Assembly: GCA_022376925.1 (NCBI GenBank)
Contig: JAIOJX010000027.1
Span: forward strand, 17,005,471 to 17,069,470
Source: Tragulus kanchil
Taxonomy: Eukaryota; Chordata; Mammalia; Artiodactyla; Tragulidae
Direction: 5' to 3'
DNA length: 64,000 bases
How positions within the stretch are numbered: the stretch's first letter is position 1; each line of letters opens with the position of its first letter. The translations under genes were made by a program, and so were the position numbers. Below the pieces are notes generated by a model. The model was not told the origin of the DNA, searched no databases, and worked only from the letters and a program-made list of their open reading frames with translations. This document shows positions 32,491-45,400 of this stretch, piece by piece.

Positions 32491-33689
32491 TGTCACTGTT
32501 CCTTCTTGAACATTCCTGAGAACACCCAACAGATATTAAAGATCAATTACCAACGCGCTCCGGCACACCGTTGGGGTCCTTTGTGCCCTCCGGCTGTTCC
32601 TCCCCTCTGATGAATGGCTGGGGCGACTCCCGGCTCACTCCGCATTTCTCACCTTTGCTCTGACATCCTGAACCCTGCAGTCTCCTCCGCACAAGGGGAC
32701 CCTTTTGCTCTGTGGAATTTAGCCTCCAGCTTGGGCTCTTCTTGGCCACCGAGTGCAGGATTAATGGCTCAGTTGTGCCCGATTCTTCTGTCACCCCATG
32801 GGCTGTAGCCACCAGGCTCCTCTGCCCGTGGAATCTTCCAGGTAAGAATACTGGAGTGGCTGGCCACTTTCTCCTCCAGGAGGTCGTCCTGACCCAGGGA
32901 CGGAACTGTGTTTTCTGTTAGTGCAGGCAGATTCTTTACCCTCGGAGCCCTTGGGGAAGCCCTGGGCCACTGCTCACGGCCTCAAATCTGCCATGGAGCT
33001 GCGGCCGCTGCAGCACAGCGCTCTTCTGCCACCTGGCGGCTAAAGGCTTTCCATCTTGCCAGGCTCCACAAGGCACCTGCAAGGGCGCTGGGCGGCTCTC
33101 ACCCGGCGCGATTGGAAGCCGTGTGCCCAAGACTCTCTGACGGCTTCCCCGGTGCCGCAGGGGGTGAAGACTCCATCTGCCAGTGCATCGGTGCTTTTCC
33201 AGTCAGTGGTCACGCACGGTTGTGAGCTGGATCATAATGAAGGCTGAGTGCCAAGGAACTGATGCTTTCAAGCTGTGATGCTGAGAAGACTCTTGAGAGT
33301 TCCTTGGACAGCAAGGAGATCAAACCAGTCCACCCTAAAGGAAATCAACTCTGAATAGTCACTGGAAGGACTGATGCCGAAGCTGAACCTCCAATACATC
33401 CGCCACTTGATGGGCACAGCGGACTCCCGGGAAAAGAGCCCGACGCTGGGAAAGACGGAGGGCGGAGGAGCAGGGGCGACAGGGTGAGACGGCTGCCCGG
33501 CATCACTGACTCGATGGACATGATTTAAGCAAACTCAGCGACACAGTCAAGGACAGGGGAGCCTGCCACGTCACAGTCCACGGGGTCGCAAAGAGCTGGA
33601 CCCGACTTAGTGACTCAACAGGAACTGTCACTGTTCCTTCTTGAACATTCCTGAGAACACCCAACAGATATTAAAGATCAATTACCAAC

Positions 33690-34225
33690 AATTTCAGTGC
33701 CAGGTTTTTTTTAATATGAGCCACTTATTATTCATTTACCAACACTAAGTACAAAGTATTCATTTCATACAAAATGAAAGGTTGTCTTCCGTTTTCAGTT
33801 CTTAAAGCTTATTACCGTCACTGTATTTATTTTTCTTAACTGCCTTGGGAATTACATGTAATGCATTATAAATAAAAAATAAGTTTTACCTTATAAGAAT
33901 AGCTGATATAAAAGTTATTCACCTGAGAATACATTCTTTCATTTTATGTAACCTGTTCTTTCAAGAAAGAAAATATCAATGTTTATCAATATTAAAAATA
34001 CATTTGGGATAAGCATTTCTTTTTAAAAGTGAACAGCTATTAATGCATTACATAAAAATACAGCATGTTTTGTCAGATTCATTTTACAATCAGAAGAAAG
34101 TTTCTCTCCAACAGAATAGTAGAAGCAGAAAAACACTAGATTACTATGTAGAACTGAGACCCAATAAAACGGTGGTTGTACAGCTTGCGAAGCCTGTGTT
34201 GTGGTGCATCAGTTAGGTACCTAAG
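33690..34225. other. AT-rich region downstream of ABCA5
   Basis: No repeat recognised. It may be distal ABCA5 3' untranslated region; several minus-strand AATAAA-like words occur, but none is decisive. Confidence 0.3.
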
Positions 34226-34229
34226 GATC

Positions 34230-34430
34230 CTGGGCTTCTCTGGGGGTCAGCGGGAAAGAACATGCCTGCCAATGCAGGAGACACAGGCCTGGCCCCTGGG
34301 CTGGGAAGATCCCCAGGAGGAGGGCAATCCGCTCTGATGTTCCTGCCTGGAGAATCCCATGGACTGGGGAGCCTGGCCGTCTACAGTCCATGGGTTGCTA
34401 AGAGTCAGACACGACTGAGGTGAAGCCGGT
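34230..34430 (+). mobile_element. Bov-tA-type SINE
   Basis: AAGAACATGCCTGCCAATGC, GGCTGGGAAGATCCCCAGGA and GTCTACAGTCCATGGGTTGC. Confidence 0.82.
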
Positions 34431-34434
34431 ATAC

Positions 34435-35025
34435 ATGTAAAGGGAGAGATTTTCTCTGAAATGTCTCTGGACTTGTATTCATCATGCGGTGCTACAGTTT
34501 TTAGTAAAGATGTAAGAGCGAGATAAGCAGGTGAAGAACTGGAGGCTGGTACAGCGAGGCGAGTGTCCTGGTAACACGAGGTCAGACAGCAGTGCCCACG
34601 GAAGCCCACGAGCAGGAGCGGCACTGAGGGCTGCAGACCCAAGCAGAGGCCGCGGGGCTGCTCGTTTAGCTAGAAGACCTCCGGAAGCCAGGTGGCGAGC
34701 CTGAATCGTCAGGAACGTGGCCAGAACAACAGAGGAGCCTGTCGATCGTGCACCTGGCCCGAGGCTGAGAAGGGTGCACCGCCGTGTCGTCAGGCTACCC
34801 TCTAAGAGCCCAGGGTCTTCCTGCACAGGAGAGCCAAGAGTGGAGGCTTACCGCGGTGGTTAGTAGCCTCATGAAAGGTCTGGATCTTTAGAGAAACTTG
34901 GTACCGAGTCCTTCTGCTGTGATGGCTACTCTCAAAGCCTCTTTGTAACACAACAATCACATTCCTAATACGTTTGTCAATGCAAAGTTGGTAACCTTTG
35001 CTCATCTGGTTGAGATAGAAGGTCA
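34435..35025. other. region downstream of ABCA5, nothing recognised
   Basis: Unique-looking sequence, possibly ABCA5 3' untranslated region or intergenic. Confidence 0.3.
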
Positions 35026-35029
35026 GCTG

Positions 35030-35225
35030 GGGATTCCCAGGTGGCGCTAGTGGTAAGGAACCCAGCTGCCAATGCAAGAGACGCGCGTTCATTCCCGGGG
35101 TCAGGAAGATCCCCTGGAGGAGACTGACAGCCCACTCCAGTGTTCCTGCCTGGAGAATCCCACGGACAGAGGAGCCTCGCGGGCTGTCGTCCATACGGCT
35201 GCAAAGAGTCAGGCACGACCGAGTG
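35030..35225 (+). mobile_element. Bov-tA-type SINE
   Basis: GGATTCCCAGGTGGCGCTAG, TCATTCCCGGGGTCAGGAAG and CTCCAGTGTTCCTGCCTGGA. Confidence 0.82.
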
Positions 35226-35229
35226 GCTT

Positions 35230-35910
35230 ATATTTTATCTACAGCCTACACACAGGACCTGCCCCGCAGGATCTATAAGGTCGTCGTAACCAGATCTTAA
35301 CTTCAGCTCTGTCACAGAGTGAAACTGCTTTCTGATTAAAGAGAATTGTGTCGGTTCATCTTTCCTTAGTTCAACAAAGCTCACAAGTTTACTCATGTTC
35401 CACTATGTTCCAAAGTGAGTCTCAACTGAGTAAACAAATAAATCCACACAGTGATATACTTAAAACTCTACAAAGGATACATTCAAATAATAAAGTTGAC
35501 TTCGAGAATAAAATAATGTGTCCTTTAGGATGAAGAGGACAAAAGATTTCTACCTTCCACGAGGGATGGACAAGGTCTGGCTTCATTTTCGCAGCCCTAG
35601 AGCTGTCTGCCATTCTAGCCCTGGGCTCTCAGATCATTACACCAGACTGTTACATCCTAAGATTCTAGACAACAGTGTTCCAGGATAATGGAAACACCTC
35701 TCAGTTTTACGGTAAGCAGAACAACTATGACAAGAGTTACCTGAGTTACCAGGTCTACGGGCACCTAAGAGAACAAGGTCACGTTTCAGGTATTTCGGCT
35801 GGTGAGTGCCACTCGGTGGACGTCCCTGCCTGCAAACCTCTCTCCGCAAAGAGCCTGTCCCGTGTTCAGCCTTTCAGGCGGCCAACTTCCATTCCACTTT
35901 TTTCAGAAAT
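35230..35910. other. region downstream of ABCA5, nothing recognised
   Basis: Unique-looking, moderately AT-rich sequence with no repeat recognised. Confidence 0.3.
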
Positions 35911-36188
35911 TAAAAAGGAGAAGCGAACTTTTGCTGCATGTCTCTGGTCTATGCACTATGTATGTATTCGTCTTTTTCTTTAGATTGGGGCATCACACAC
36001 GTAACTCAAGGGTATAAACTTAAAGATACCTGTTCAAAATAAAACGATTCTATCAGTATGTCTCCAAATCATAAATTCACAGGCGCTGTTTTTGAAAAGT
36101 GAAGAAGTACACACTCAACCTCACGTACAGACTACACTGCAACACGCTTCAGAGGCAGACACGTGGGCTCAATGCACCCCACGTGAGT

Positions 36189-36194
36189 TTTATT
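36189..36194 (-). promoter_or_regulatory. candidate ABCA5 polyadenylation signal
   Basis: AATAAA on the minus strand, about 156 bases after the stop codon; a duplicate lies at 37256-37261. The human gene uses a much longer 3' untranslated region, so later signals are equally possible. Confidence 0.25.
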
Positions 36195-36349
36195 TCACGA
36201 GGAACACACAAGGGATGGCCTCGTGATGCAGGGAGACGGGACAGCGCGAATGCTTTCTCAGCTCCTGGATCACTGCTCAAGCCGTGAACGTTTAAACCAA
36301 TTTAAACCAAAAAAAAAGAAATGCGGGCAGCGGGGCGAGCAGCCGGAGC

Positions 36350-36457
36350 TCAGAACACGACCCTGTCCTCCTGCGCCCTTTCCCACCAGAGGCTGCTGTT
36401 GAAGGCGCCGCCGCCGCTCTCCTCCTCCTCCTGCTCTCTGGTGAGCTCCACGAACAC
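36350..36457 (-). CDS. ABCA5: ABCA5 last coding exon with stop, distal copy
   Basis: The acceptor is CCGCAG above 36457; 35 codons are followed by TGA at 36352-36350. The C-terminal [13 protein letters not shown] identifies ABCA5. The Glu run and GGG stretch expand on the human DNSCG segment. Confidence 0.93.
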   Translation of the reverse strand: MFVELTREQEEEESGGGAFNSSLWWERAQEDRVVF

Positions 36458-39400
36458 CTGCGGGGAAGCGGGGACGTGAGCCCAGCCCGGCACTGCCGTC
36501 GTCCCACAAACACCGCCCCGAGCAGCGGCGGCAGGAGGTCAGCCCTCGTCACACGAGCCGCTCGCACGGCCAGAGGCGCCTAACCCACTGCCCCGCACAG
36601 ACGAGCGTCCCTTTAGCGGATCAGTGGATCATTTGGTGTTTGACCGACAGAGTAGCCATGCTGTACAACACTAACGGAAAACTCATTTTAAGCAATCGGA
36701 TCTCAGATGTGCTGATACGAACACCATCCATCATGACTCGTTTTCTTTAAATATATATACATATAGAGAGAGAGCTATTCAAAAGAAGCAGATGGGGACT
36801 TCCCCGGTGGCCCCGTGGTTAAGACCCTGTGCTCCTACTGCAAGAGGGCCCGGGTTCAATCCCTGATCAGGGAACTAGATCCCACAACTAAGACCCAGGG
36901 CAGCCAAATTAAAATAAATAAAGCAATAATTAAAAAAAAAAAGCAGCAGATGGAGAACCTCAGGTTGTTTAAAATGTGTAAAAGGAGAAGCGAACTTTTG
37001 CTGCATGTCTCTGGTCTATGCACTATGTATGTATTCGTCTTTTTCTTTAGATTGGGGCATCACACACGTAACTCAAGGGTATAAACTTAAAGATACCTGT
37101 TCAAAATAAAACGATTCTATCAGTATGTCTCCAAATCATAAATTCACAGGCGCTGTTTTTGAAAAGTGAAGAAGTACACACTCAACCTCACGTACAGACT
37201 ACACTGCAACACGCTTCAGAGGCAGACACGTGGGCTCAATGCACCCCACGTGAGTTTTATTTCACGAGGAACACACAAGGGATGGCCTCGTGATGCAGGG
37301 AGACGGGACAGCGCGAATGCTTTCTCAGCTCCTGGATCACTGCTCAAGCCGTGAACGTTTAAACCAATTTAAACCAAAAAAAAAGAAATGCGGGCAGCGG
37401 GGCGAGCAGCCGGAGCTCAGAACACGACCCTGTCCTCCTGCGCCCTTTCCCACCAGAGGCTGCTGTTGAAGGCGCCGCCGCCGCTCTCCTCCTCCTCCTG
37501 CTCTCTGGTGAGCTCCACGAACACCTGCGGGGAAGCGGGGACGTGAGCCCAGCCCGGCACTGCCGTCGTCCCACAAACACCGCCCCGAGCAGCGGCGGCA
37601 GGAGGTCAGCCCTCGTCACACGAGCCGCTCGCACGGCCAGAGGCGCCTAACCCACTGCCCCGCACAGACGAGCGTCCCTTTAGCGGATCAGTGGATCATT
37701 TGGTGTTTGACCGACAGAGTAGCCATGCTGTACAACACTAACGGAAAACTCATTTTAAGCAATCGGATCTCAGATGTGCTGATACGAACACCATCCATCA
37801 TGACTCGTTTTCTTTAAATATATATACATATAGAGAGAGAGCTATTCAAAAGAAGCAGATGGGGACTTCCCCGGTGGCCCCGTGGTTAAGACCCTGTGCT
37901 CCTACTGCAAGAGGGCCCGGGTTCAATCCCTGATCAGGGAACTAGATCCCACAACTAAGACCCAGGGCAGCCAAATTAAAATAAATAAAGCAATAATTAA
38001 AAAAAAAAAAAAGCAGCAGATGGAGAACCTCAGGTTGTTTAAAATGTGTAAAGCTGAGGGAGGGTCTCTGGCTCACGGTCTCCTCCCCTCTCCAGAACAA
38101 ATCTAGGCAGTCTCCTTCGAATATCCTCTCTAAGCATAAACAATCTACGGGGCACGTTCTTCCGTGGAAGAACTTCGAGAATTCAGCTCTGTGGTACCTG
38201 TTCCAGCGTTGCTTGAGAAAAGCTGTACTCTTCAATGGCGAACGTATGTTTAGCTGTGAAAACAAGAACACACTGCACGTCACATGTCTAAATAATACAA
38301 TGGTGGGACCTGCGGCGTGGCTGACCACCAGCTGCCGGCTCTGACCTCTGCCACCGGGACGCCGTCAGCCCCCGTCCTCTCCCCCGCCGCGGGAATCATG
38401 GGCGTGTCCCCTCTCACGTCCCCAGCAGCTCCTCTTCCTCTCTGCTCCCTTCTCCCTGTTTCTTGGGGTCCCTGCCCTCCACCCCACACCCCCAGTTCCA
38501 GCACAGTCCGCTCTGGACTTCTGAAACTAGAGTCCAGGTATCAGTCCTGTGTCCGTACAATGTCTTTATTTTAGACCCTTTGGTAATCCATCCCAGTAAC
38601 ACATTTCTGGTTTTCCATTCATTCCTTGAGTGTAATTCTCCCCCATTCCTTCGAATATCCTCTCTAAGCATAAAGCCAGCGCCAGGAAGCACAGGCTGCT
38701 TCGCCGTCTACAGAGGGCTTTCTGATAAAGTGCCTTGGACGTGAACACCTTCCCATCCACAAAACACGTCCCTCTCTCCTGGCGAGGCGTCCGCACACCC
38801 CGTGACTTTTATTTGCAAAATGCTGAGACCCCAGACATGTCTTCACAGTCTGGGTCCAGGAAGGCCTCCCCGCCCGCACCGGGACCTCTCTCCTTTCTCC
38901 CGCGGGCACTGGGGTCTCACTTCCATGGCTACGTCCACAGTCTAAGCTTCGAAGTAAGGTGTCAAGAGGTCTCTCTTCTGGACTGAACCAGCGGGGCTAA
39001 TGAACCTGAATGTCCTCAGAGACACAACAAGAAACCCGCAGTGACGTCCACTCAGGAGGGCGAGAGGCCCCCACGACAGCGCAGCTGATCGGCTGCATCC
39101 CAAGGCGGCGTTCACCTACGGCTGAGACTCAACTAACAAAAGATCATCTTCTTACTCACTGGACTTTCTACAGTAGAACCGAGAGCCAACTTCTGAACTT
39201 TTTCATAAAATTCCTTCATAATTTGAAAGCCATCTCACAAAGCCTTCATATCATTACTCACCTTCTTCCAGCTTCGAAAACGACTGTGAAAGGGACTGAA
39301 CGTCTTCCTTAGGAATTTTATAAGCCAAAATGGTAGAAAAACTGAAAGCAAAGGTAAAAGAAAATTCAAAAGCGGCCACTGTGTGTTCAGAAGCCAAAAT

Positions 39401-42400
39401 TCAACATTTTAAAAGTTCAAAAAAAAGTTCCAATTTATTTTGACACTTATTTAGATCAAAATCATTTGAAATCTTAAAAGTATTTCCATGCACCATAAAA
39501 TAACTCTCCCCTTACTACTGAATAAAACCTGTCAAAACTTTAAATACTATCACATATTGAAAGATTGAACATAAAAATAAGTCAGATGCAAAAGTCCATT
39601 CTTTAAACTACATTAGTCCAATATTGATGACGTTTTTTCCCCAATACAGTAACCGATTTTTACGGTTAATGCTCTACAGAGAAATGTAACTACACTTTTA
39701 AAGTCTCTACCTTTCCTGACGGCTTGCATTTGGGAAAATATACTGAATTTCTCTTTGAAGGCGGTCTACTTCCAGGTCTTCTATCCAATCCTTTAATTTG
39801 ATTTCCAAAAAGTATCCTTTTCCAAATTTACTCTTCAGATGTTGGACTGTCCCAATACACCTTTGTTAAAAGAAATTATATATATGAAATAACCTGTCAG
39901 TTAAGCATAACTGAGTACTCCCCTGGTGGCCCAGCGGTTAAGAGTCCACCTGTCAGCGCCAGGGACGTGAGATGAATCGCTTGTCGGGGAAGAACCCCTG
40001 TGCCGCGAGCAGCGACGCCAGTGGCCTAGAGCCCGGGTTCCGCGACCAGGGCAGCCGCCACGAGAGACGCCCGCACACCCCAGCCAAGAGCGGCCCCTGC
40101 TCCCCGCCAGAGAAGCGGCACATGGCAACAAAGACCCAGTGCAGCCCCAAGGAAAATACACCGTAGAGAAAAGAATGGCTTAGATAAAGTCCTTATGTAG
40201 GAATACCTGTCACTTTATACAAAAGTAGCAAAGATAAGAGAGAGCACAGAGTCCCCACAGGTTGAACAGCTGGCCAATTTTTGGAAGAAATGACACGTTT
40301 CCAAATAATTTCATAGAAAGCTGATTAAAAACTCAAATAAGGAAGCATTTCTCGGCACTTGAGCTGATAAGCAATGTTAGAATTTCTGAAATGAGGATGC
40401 TCAAAATCCACCCCCGTGCCCCAGCCCGCACCCCCGCCCCCCAGAGCGGCCGAGACCCACCTCAGCCGCCCGGATGCCATGATGGCCACACGGTCACAGA
40501 CGGCCTCCGCCTCCTCCATGTAATGAGTGGTCAGAATGGCCGCCCGCCGCCTGTTCCTGAAGGCAGTCTTAATGGCTCTCCTACCAAATACAAACACACG
40601 CACAGAAGGGAGGGGCACCTGAGCACTAAAAGTCAAAAAAAAAATTGAACATAAAAATAAGTCAGATGCAAAAGTCCATTCTTTAAACTACATTAGTCCA
40701 ATATTGATGACGTTTTTCCCCAATACAGTAACCGTTTTTTACGGTTAATGCTCTACAGAGAAATGTAACTACACTTTTAAAGTCTCTACCTTTCCTGACG
40801 GCTTGCATTTGGGAAAATATACTGAATTTCTCTTTGAAGGCGGTCTACTTCCAGGTCTTCTATCCAATCCTTTAATTTGATTTCCAAAAAGTATCCTTTT
40901 CCAAATTTACTCTTCAGATGTTGGACTGTCCCAATACACCTTTGTTAAAAGAAATTATATATATGAAATAACCTGTCAGTTAAGCATAACTGAGTACTCC
41001 CCTGGTGGCCCAGCGGTTAAGAGTCCACCTGTCAGCGCCAGGGACGTGAGATGAATCGCTTGTCGGGGAAGAACCGCTGTGCCGCGAGCAGCGACGCCAG
41101 TGGCCTAGAGCCCGGGTTCCGCGACCAGGGCAGCCGCCACGAGAGACGCCCGCACACCCCAGCCAAGAGCGGCCCCTGCTCCCCGCCAGAGAAGCGGCAC
41201 ACGGCAACAAAGACCCAGTGCAGCCCCAAGGAAAATACACCGTAGAGAAAAGAATGGCTTAGATAAAGTCCTTATGTAGGAATACCTGTCACTTTATATA
41301 AAAGTAGCAAAGATAAGAGAGAGCACAGAGTCCCCACAGGTTGAACAGCTGGCCAATTTTTGGAAGAAATGACACGTTTCCAAATAATTTCATAGAAAGC
41401 TGATTAAAAACTCAAATAAGGAAGCATTTCTCAGCACTTGAGCTGATAAGCAATGTTAGAATTTCTGAAATGAGGATGCTCAAAATCCACCCCCGTGCCC
41501 CAGCCCGCACCCCCGCCCCCCAGAGCGGCCGAGACCCACCTCAGCCGCCCGGATGCCATGATGGCCACACGGTCACAGACGGCCTCCGCCTCCTCCATGT
41601 AATGAGTGGTCAGAATGGCCGCCCGCCGCCTGTTCCTGAAGGCAGTCTTAATGGCTCTCCTACCAAATACAAACACACGCACAGAAGGGAGGAAGGCACC
41701 TGAGCACTCATGAGAACACCTGAGTTTTTAAAAATCCAGCTCTTTGGTTAACAAATTTATCAGTTATCAATTGCTACAGTTATTACAGTCAACCCAACTA
41801 TGATTCCTCTATCCTCATTAATGTAGCTTATTTCTGAAAGCTTTGCAGGTGGAAAGGAAAGTTCGTGATTTCAAGGGTTCCTGTGGGTTAAAAGTGTGCT
41901 CACCAACCAGCTGTACAGACTGAGGGCTTCTTGTGTTACAACCAAAACAGCCACAGAATCACAGGGAAATTTTAACTTGAGTCTGACCTAAACTTCCCAT
42001 TGGATTAGACTGGAAACCTCAGCTCAAGGAGTCGACTGGCTACTTAGCAGTGTGAGTTCCGGAAACAGAGTTTCAATGTACGTAATGTACATTCTCGACA
42101 GTATGGTTACGAGATGCTCACTCACATACGCTACTTTAGACAGGAAGAAAACCTTTATGAATAAAAAACAAAACTATTCAGACAACAGCATTCTCATTTT
42201 TGTCCCAGAACACATAATATATTGTTAACACTTCATGAAAAAATATGATCAAGTTTAGGGCTTCCCTGGTGGTCCAGTGGGTAAGGACACCGCCTTGCAG
42301 TGCAAGGGACGCCGGTTTGATCCCTGGCCTGGGAAGATCCCACGTGCCGTGGAGCAGCTGGACCGATGTGTCCAACTACCGAGCTGGTGCTCTGCGACGA

Positions 42401-45400
42401 GAGAGGCCACTGTGATGGGAGGCCCGCACGGGCCAAAGAACAAAGATAAATAAATGAAAGATCAACAGAAGTGCCCCCACAAGAAAAAAAAACTTCTAAA
42501 AAAAAATCTATAAAAAAGTATGATCAAGTTTAAAAAGTTTTTAAGGGGATCTCTAGAAATCTTTGATTCCAGTTTTTCCGTGTGTGTAGGACTCTGGATC
42601 AGCACATGCACAGAACTAACAGGAAACCACGCGTGACAACGCACGGTGCCGTGGGGCTCCCGTGTCTCTGCCTTATACTCACCACATGTGCTGTTTGGCT
42701 TTGGGGTCCATACCTGTGGACGGCTCGTCCAGCAGCGTGACCGGGGGGTTCCCCAGCATGCTCAGGGCAAAGCAGAGCTGGGGGGACAAGCAGCACAGGG
42801 AGGGGCGGCGTCAGCCTCTCCGGCGGGACAGCCCCGGCCCGGACGACACACACGCTCGGCTGACGGCAGTACCTTGCGCTTGACCCCTGCAGGGAGCTTC
42901 CTGACGGGCGTCTGGAGGTGCTCCTTTAGATCCAGTGCACTGGTGATCCTGCCAAAGAGACGAGACGGAAAGCGCGCGCCGTGACACAGACACCGGGAGG
43001 AAAACACATGTGATCGCGGATGAGCTTTTCTTCCCTGGAACAGTTAAGCTGGCGGAAGCGCGTTTCACATAAATCAGTACCTTGACTAAAAGGTCTGCTT
43101 TAAATGAAAAATAGGCATCATGACGATTTACAAATGCAAGTATTTAGAAACAGAAATGCTTCCTTTTCATTTTCAGAGCTGTCAAAATTGGGTAAAGAAT
43201 CTATGAAAAAAGTATTGATCTTTTCCTATGAAAACCATGCTCCAGGGAAATGCCTGCTGAGGGGCTCTAAACTGTGCCTGTAGCCCTTCTCCCGGCGACA
43301 GAAGGGCAGGGACAGCCGCTTTACCGACTGGTGACCTCCGTCACGTCCCCGGCACTCATGCCTCTCACAGCTCCGTAGATCTCGAGGTGCTCCTGGAGCG
43401 TGATGTCTGGCCAGAGGGGGTTCGTCTGGGGACAGTAGCCCATACACTTCACGGAGTCGTCGTCTTCAGCTGGGGGGGACGCGTAGTCGCCTAGAAAGAC
43501 CTGCGGAAGCACAAGCCGAGGGTGAGGACTGCTGCGGCCTCACTGGTGGTGTAAAGGCTGTGGGAAGCGACCCAGAGTCAGGGCAATGCGAGGTCAGACT
43601 CTCCTTTCTGATGGAGAAAGGACCTCCCTAGCTGAGCTGGAGGTGAGTCACCTGGCCAGAAAGGGGGACCCAGAGAGGCAGGACTGAGGGAAGGCAGGCT
43701 CAGTTTAACCACGAGGATCAGGGGTTAGTTTTAGGTATGTATGTATTTCGGTTTTGGGGCTCGCGTGTCTCTGCCTTATACTCACCACATGTGCTGTTTG
43801 GCTTTGGGGTCCATACCTGTGGACGGCTCGTCCAGCAGCGTGACCGGGGGGTTCCCCAGCATGCTCAGGGCAAAGCAGAGCTGGGGGGACAAGCAGCACA
43901 GGGAGGGGCGGCGTCAGCCTCTCCGGCGGGACAGCCCCGCCCGGACGACACACACGCTCGGCTGACGGCAGTACCTTGCGCTTGACCCCTGCAGGGAGCT
44001 TCCTGACGGGCGTCTGGAGGTGCTCCTTTAGATCCAGTGCACTGGTGATCCTGCCAAAGAGACGAGACGGAAAGCGCGCGCCGTGACACAGACACCGGGA
44101 GGAAAACACATGTGATCGCGGATGAGCTTTTCTTCCCTGGAACAGTTAAGCTGGCGGAAGCGCGTTTCACATAAATCAGTACCTTGACTAAAAGGTCTGC
44201 TTTAAATGAAAAATAGGCATCATGACGATTTACAAATGCAAGTATTTAGAAACAGAAATGCTTCCTTTTCATTTTCAGAGCTGTCAAAATTGGGTAAAGA
44301 ATCTATAAAAAAAGTATTGATCTTTTCCTATGAAAACCATGCTCCAGGGAAATGCCTGCTGAGGGGCTCTAAACTGTGCCTGTAGCCCTTCTCCCGGCGA
44401 CAGAAGGGCAGGGACAGCCGCTTTACCGACTGGTGACCTCCGTCACGTCCCCGGCACTCATGCCTCTCACAGCTCCGTAGATCTCGAGGTGCTCCTGGAG
44501 CGTGATGTCTGGCCAGAGGGGGTTCGTCTGGGGACAGTAGCCCATACACTTCACGGAGTCGTCGTCTTCAGCTGGGGGGGACGCGTAGTCGCCTAGAAAG
44601 ACCTGCGGAAGCACAAGCCGAGGGTGAGGACTGCTGCGGCCTCACTGGTGGTGTAAAGGCTGTGGGAAGCGACCCAGAGTCAGGGCAATGCGAGGTCAGA
44701 CTCTCCTTTCTGATGGAGAAAGGACCTCCCTAGCTGAGCTGGAGGTGAGTCACCTGGCCAGAAAGGAGGACCCAGAGAGGCAGGACTGAGGGAAGGCAGG
44801 CTCAGTTTAACCACGAGGATCAGGGGTTAGTTTTAGGTATGTATGTATTCTTGGCTGCGCTGGGTCTTTGCCACTGTGATGGCTTTTCTTCACTTGTGGC
44901 AATCAGGCTGCTTGCAGCAGCGGCTTCTCTCGGTGCAGAACGTGGGCTCTAGGGCCCACGGGCTTCAGCAGGTGCAGCTCCTGGGATGAGCTGCTCCACC
45001 GCATGTGGGATCTTTCAGGATCAGGGATCAAGCCTGTGTCTCCTGCACTGACAGGTGGAGGCTTCACCAAGGAGTCACCAGGGAGGCTCCTGAAAGGTGG
45101 TATTTGGGCCAAGGAAGTAAATGAATTTGATCATCCGGCTTTCCGGGGGGCGAGGAACAGCCAGCATAGCAACAGCTAAGGCCACAGAGAGAGCGCGCGG
45201 CGTGCCGGGTGTTTTCCGGGAAGCCAGGCCCCGGCGCGGCGGGCGTGATGGAGGCGGGCGGCGCGGTCAGGGCAGGGGTGTGACGTTCCCGCGCGGAGCT
45301 GAGCGACGTGCCCGCCCCGAAGGCTGGCTGGCGGCAGGGCCAGACTAGCTGCTCCGCTTCTGGAAGTCAACACAGTCACCGGCGCTCCGTCTGCACAAAA

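Larger units (their letters stand above)
31425..33688. repeat. tandem duplication 10 (units 31425-32552 and 32560-33688)
   Basis: Direct copies with offset 1135, intergenic. Scattered single-base differences (for example near 31831/32966, 31856/32991 and 32490/33622) look like allelic variation. Confidence 0.95.
35912..38051. repeat. tandem duplication 11 (units 35912-36979 and 36979-38051)
   Basis: Direct copies with offset 1067, carrying the last ABCA5 coding exon. They differ mainly in the length of an A run near 36940/38000. Confidence 0.95.
39565..41709. repeat. tandem duplication 12 (units 39565-40635 and 40645-41709)
   Basis: Direct copies with offset 1079, carrying ABCA5 window exons 16 and 17 and a SINE. 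A handful of substitutions occur (for example 39996/41075 and 40124/41203). Confidence 0.95.
42653..44850. repeat. tandem duplication 13 (units 42653-43747 and 43755-44850)
   Basis: Direct copies with offset 1102, carrying ABCA5 window exons 13, 14 and 15. Copies are nearly identical apart from single-base differences. Confidence 0.95.
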
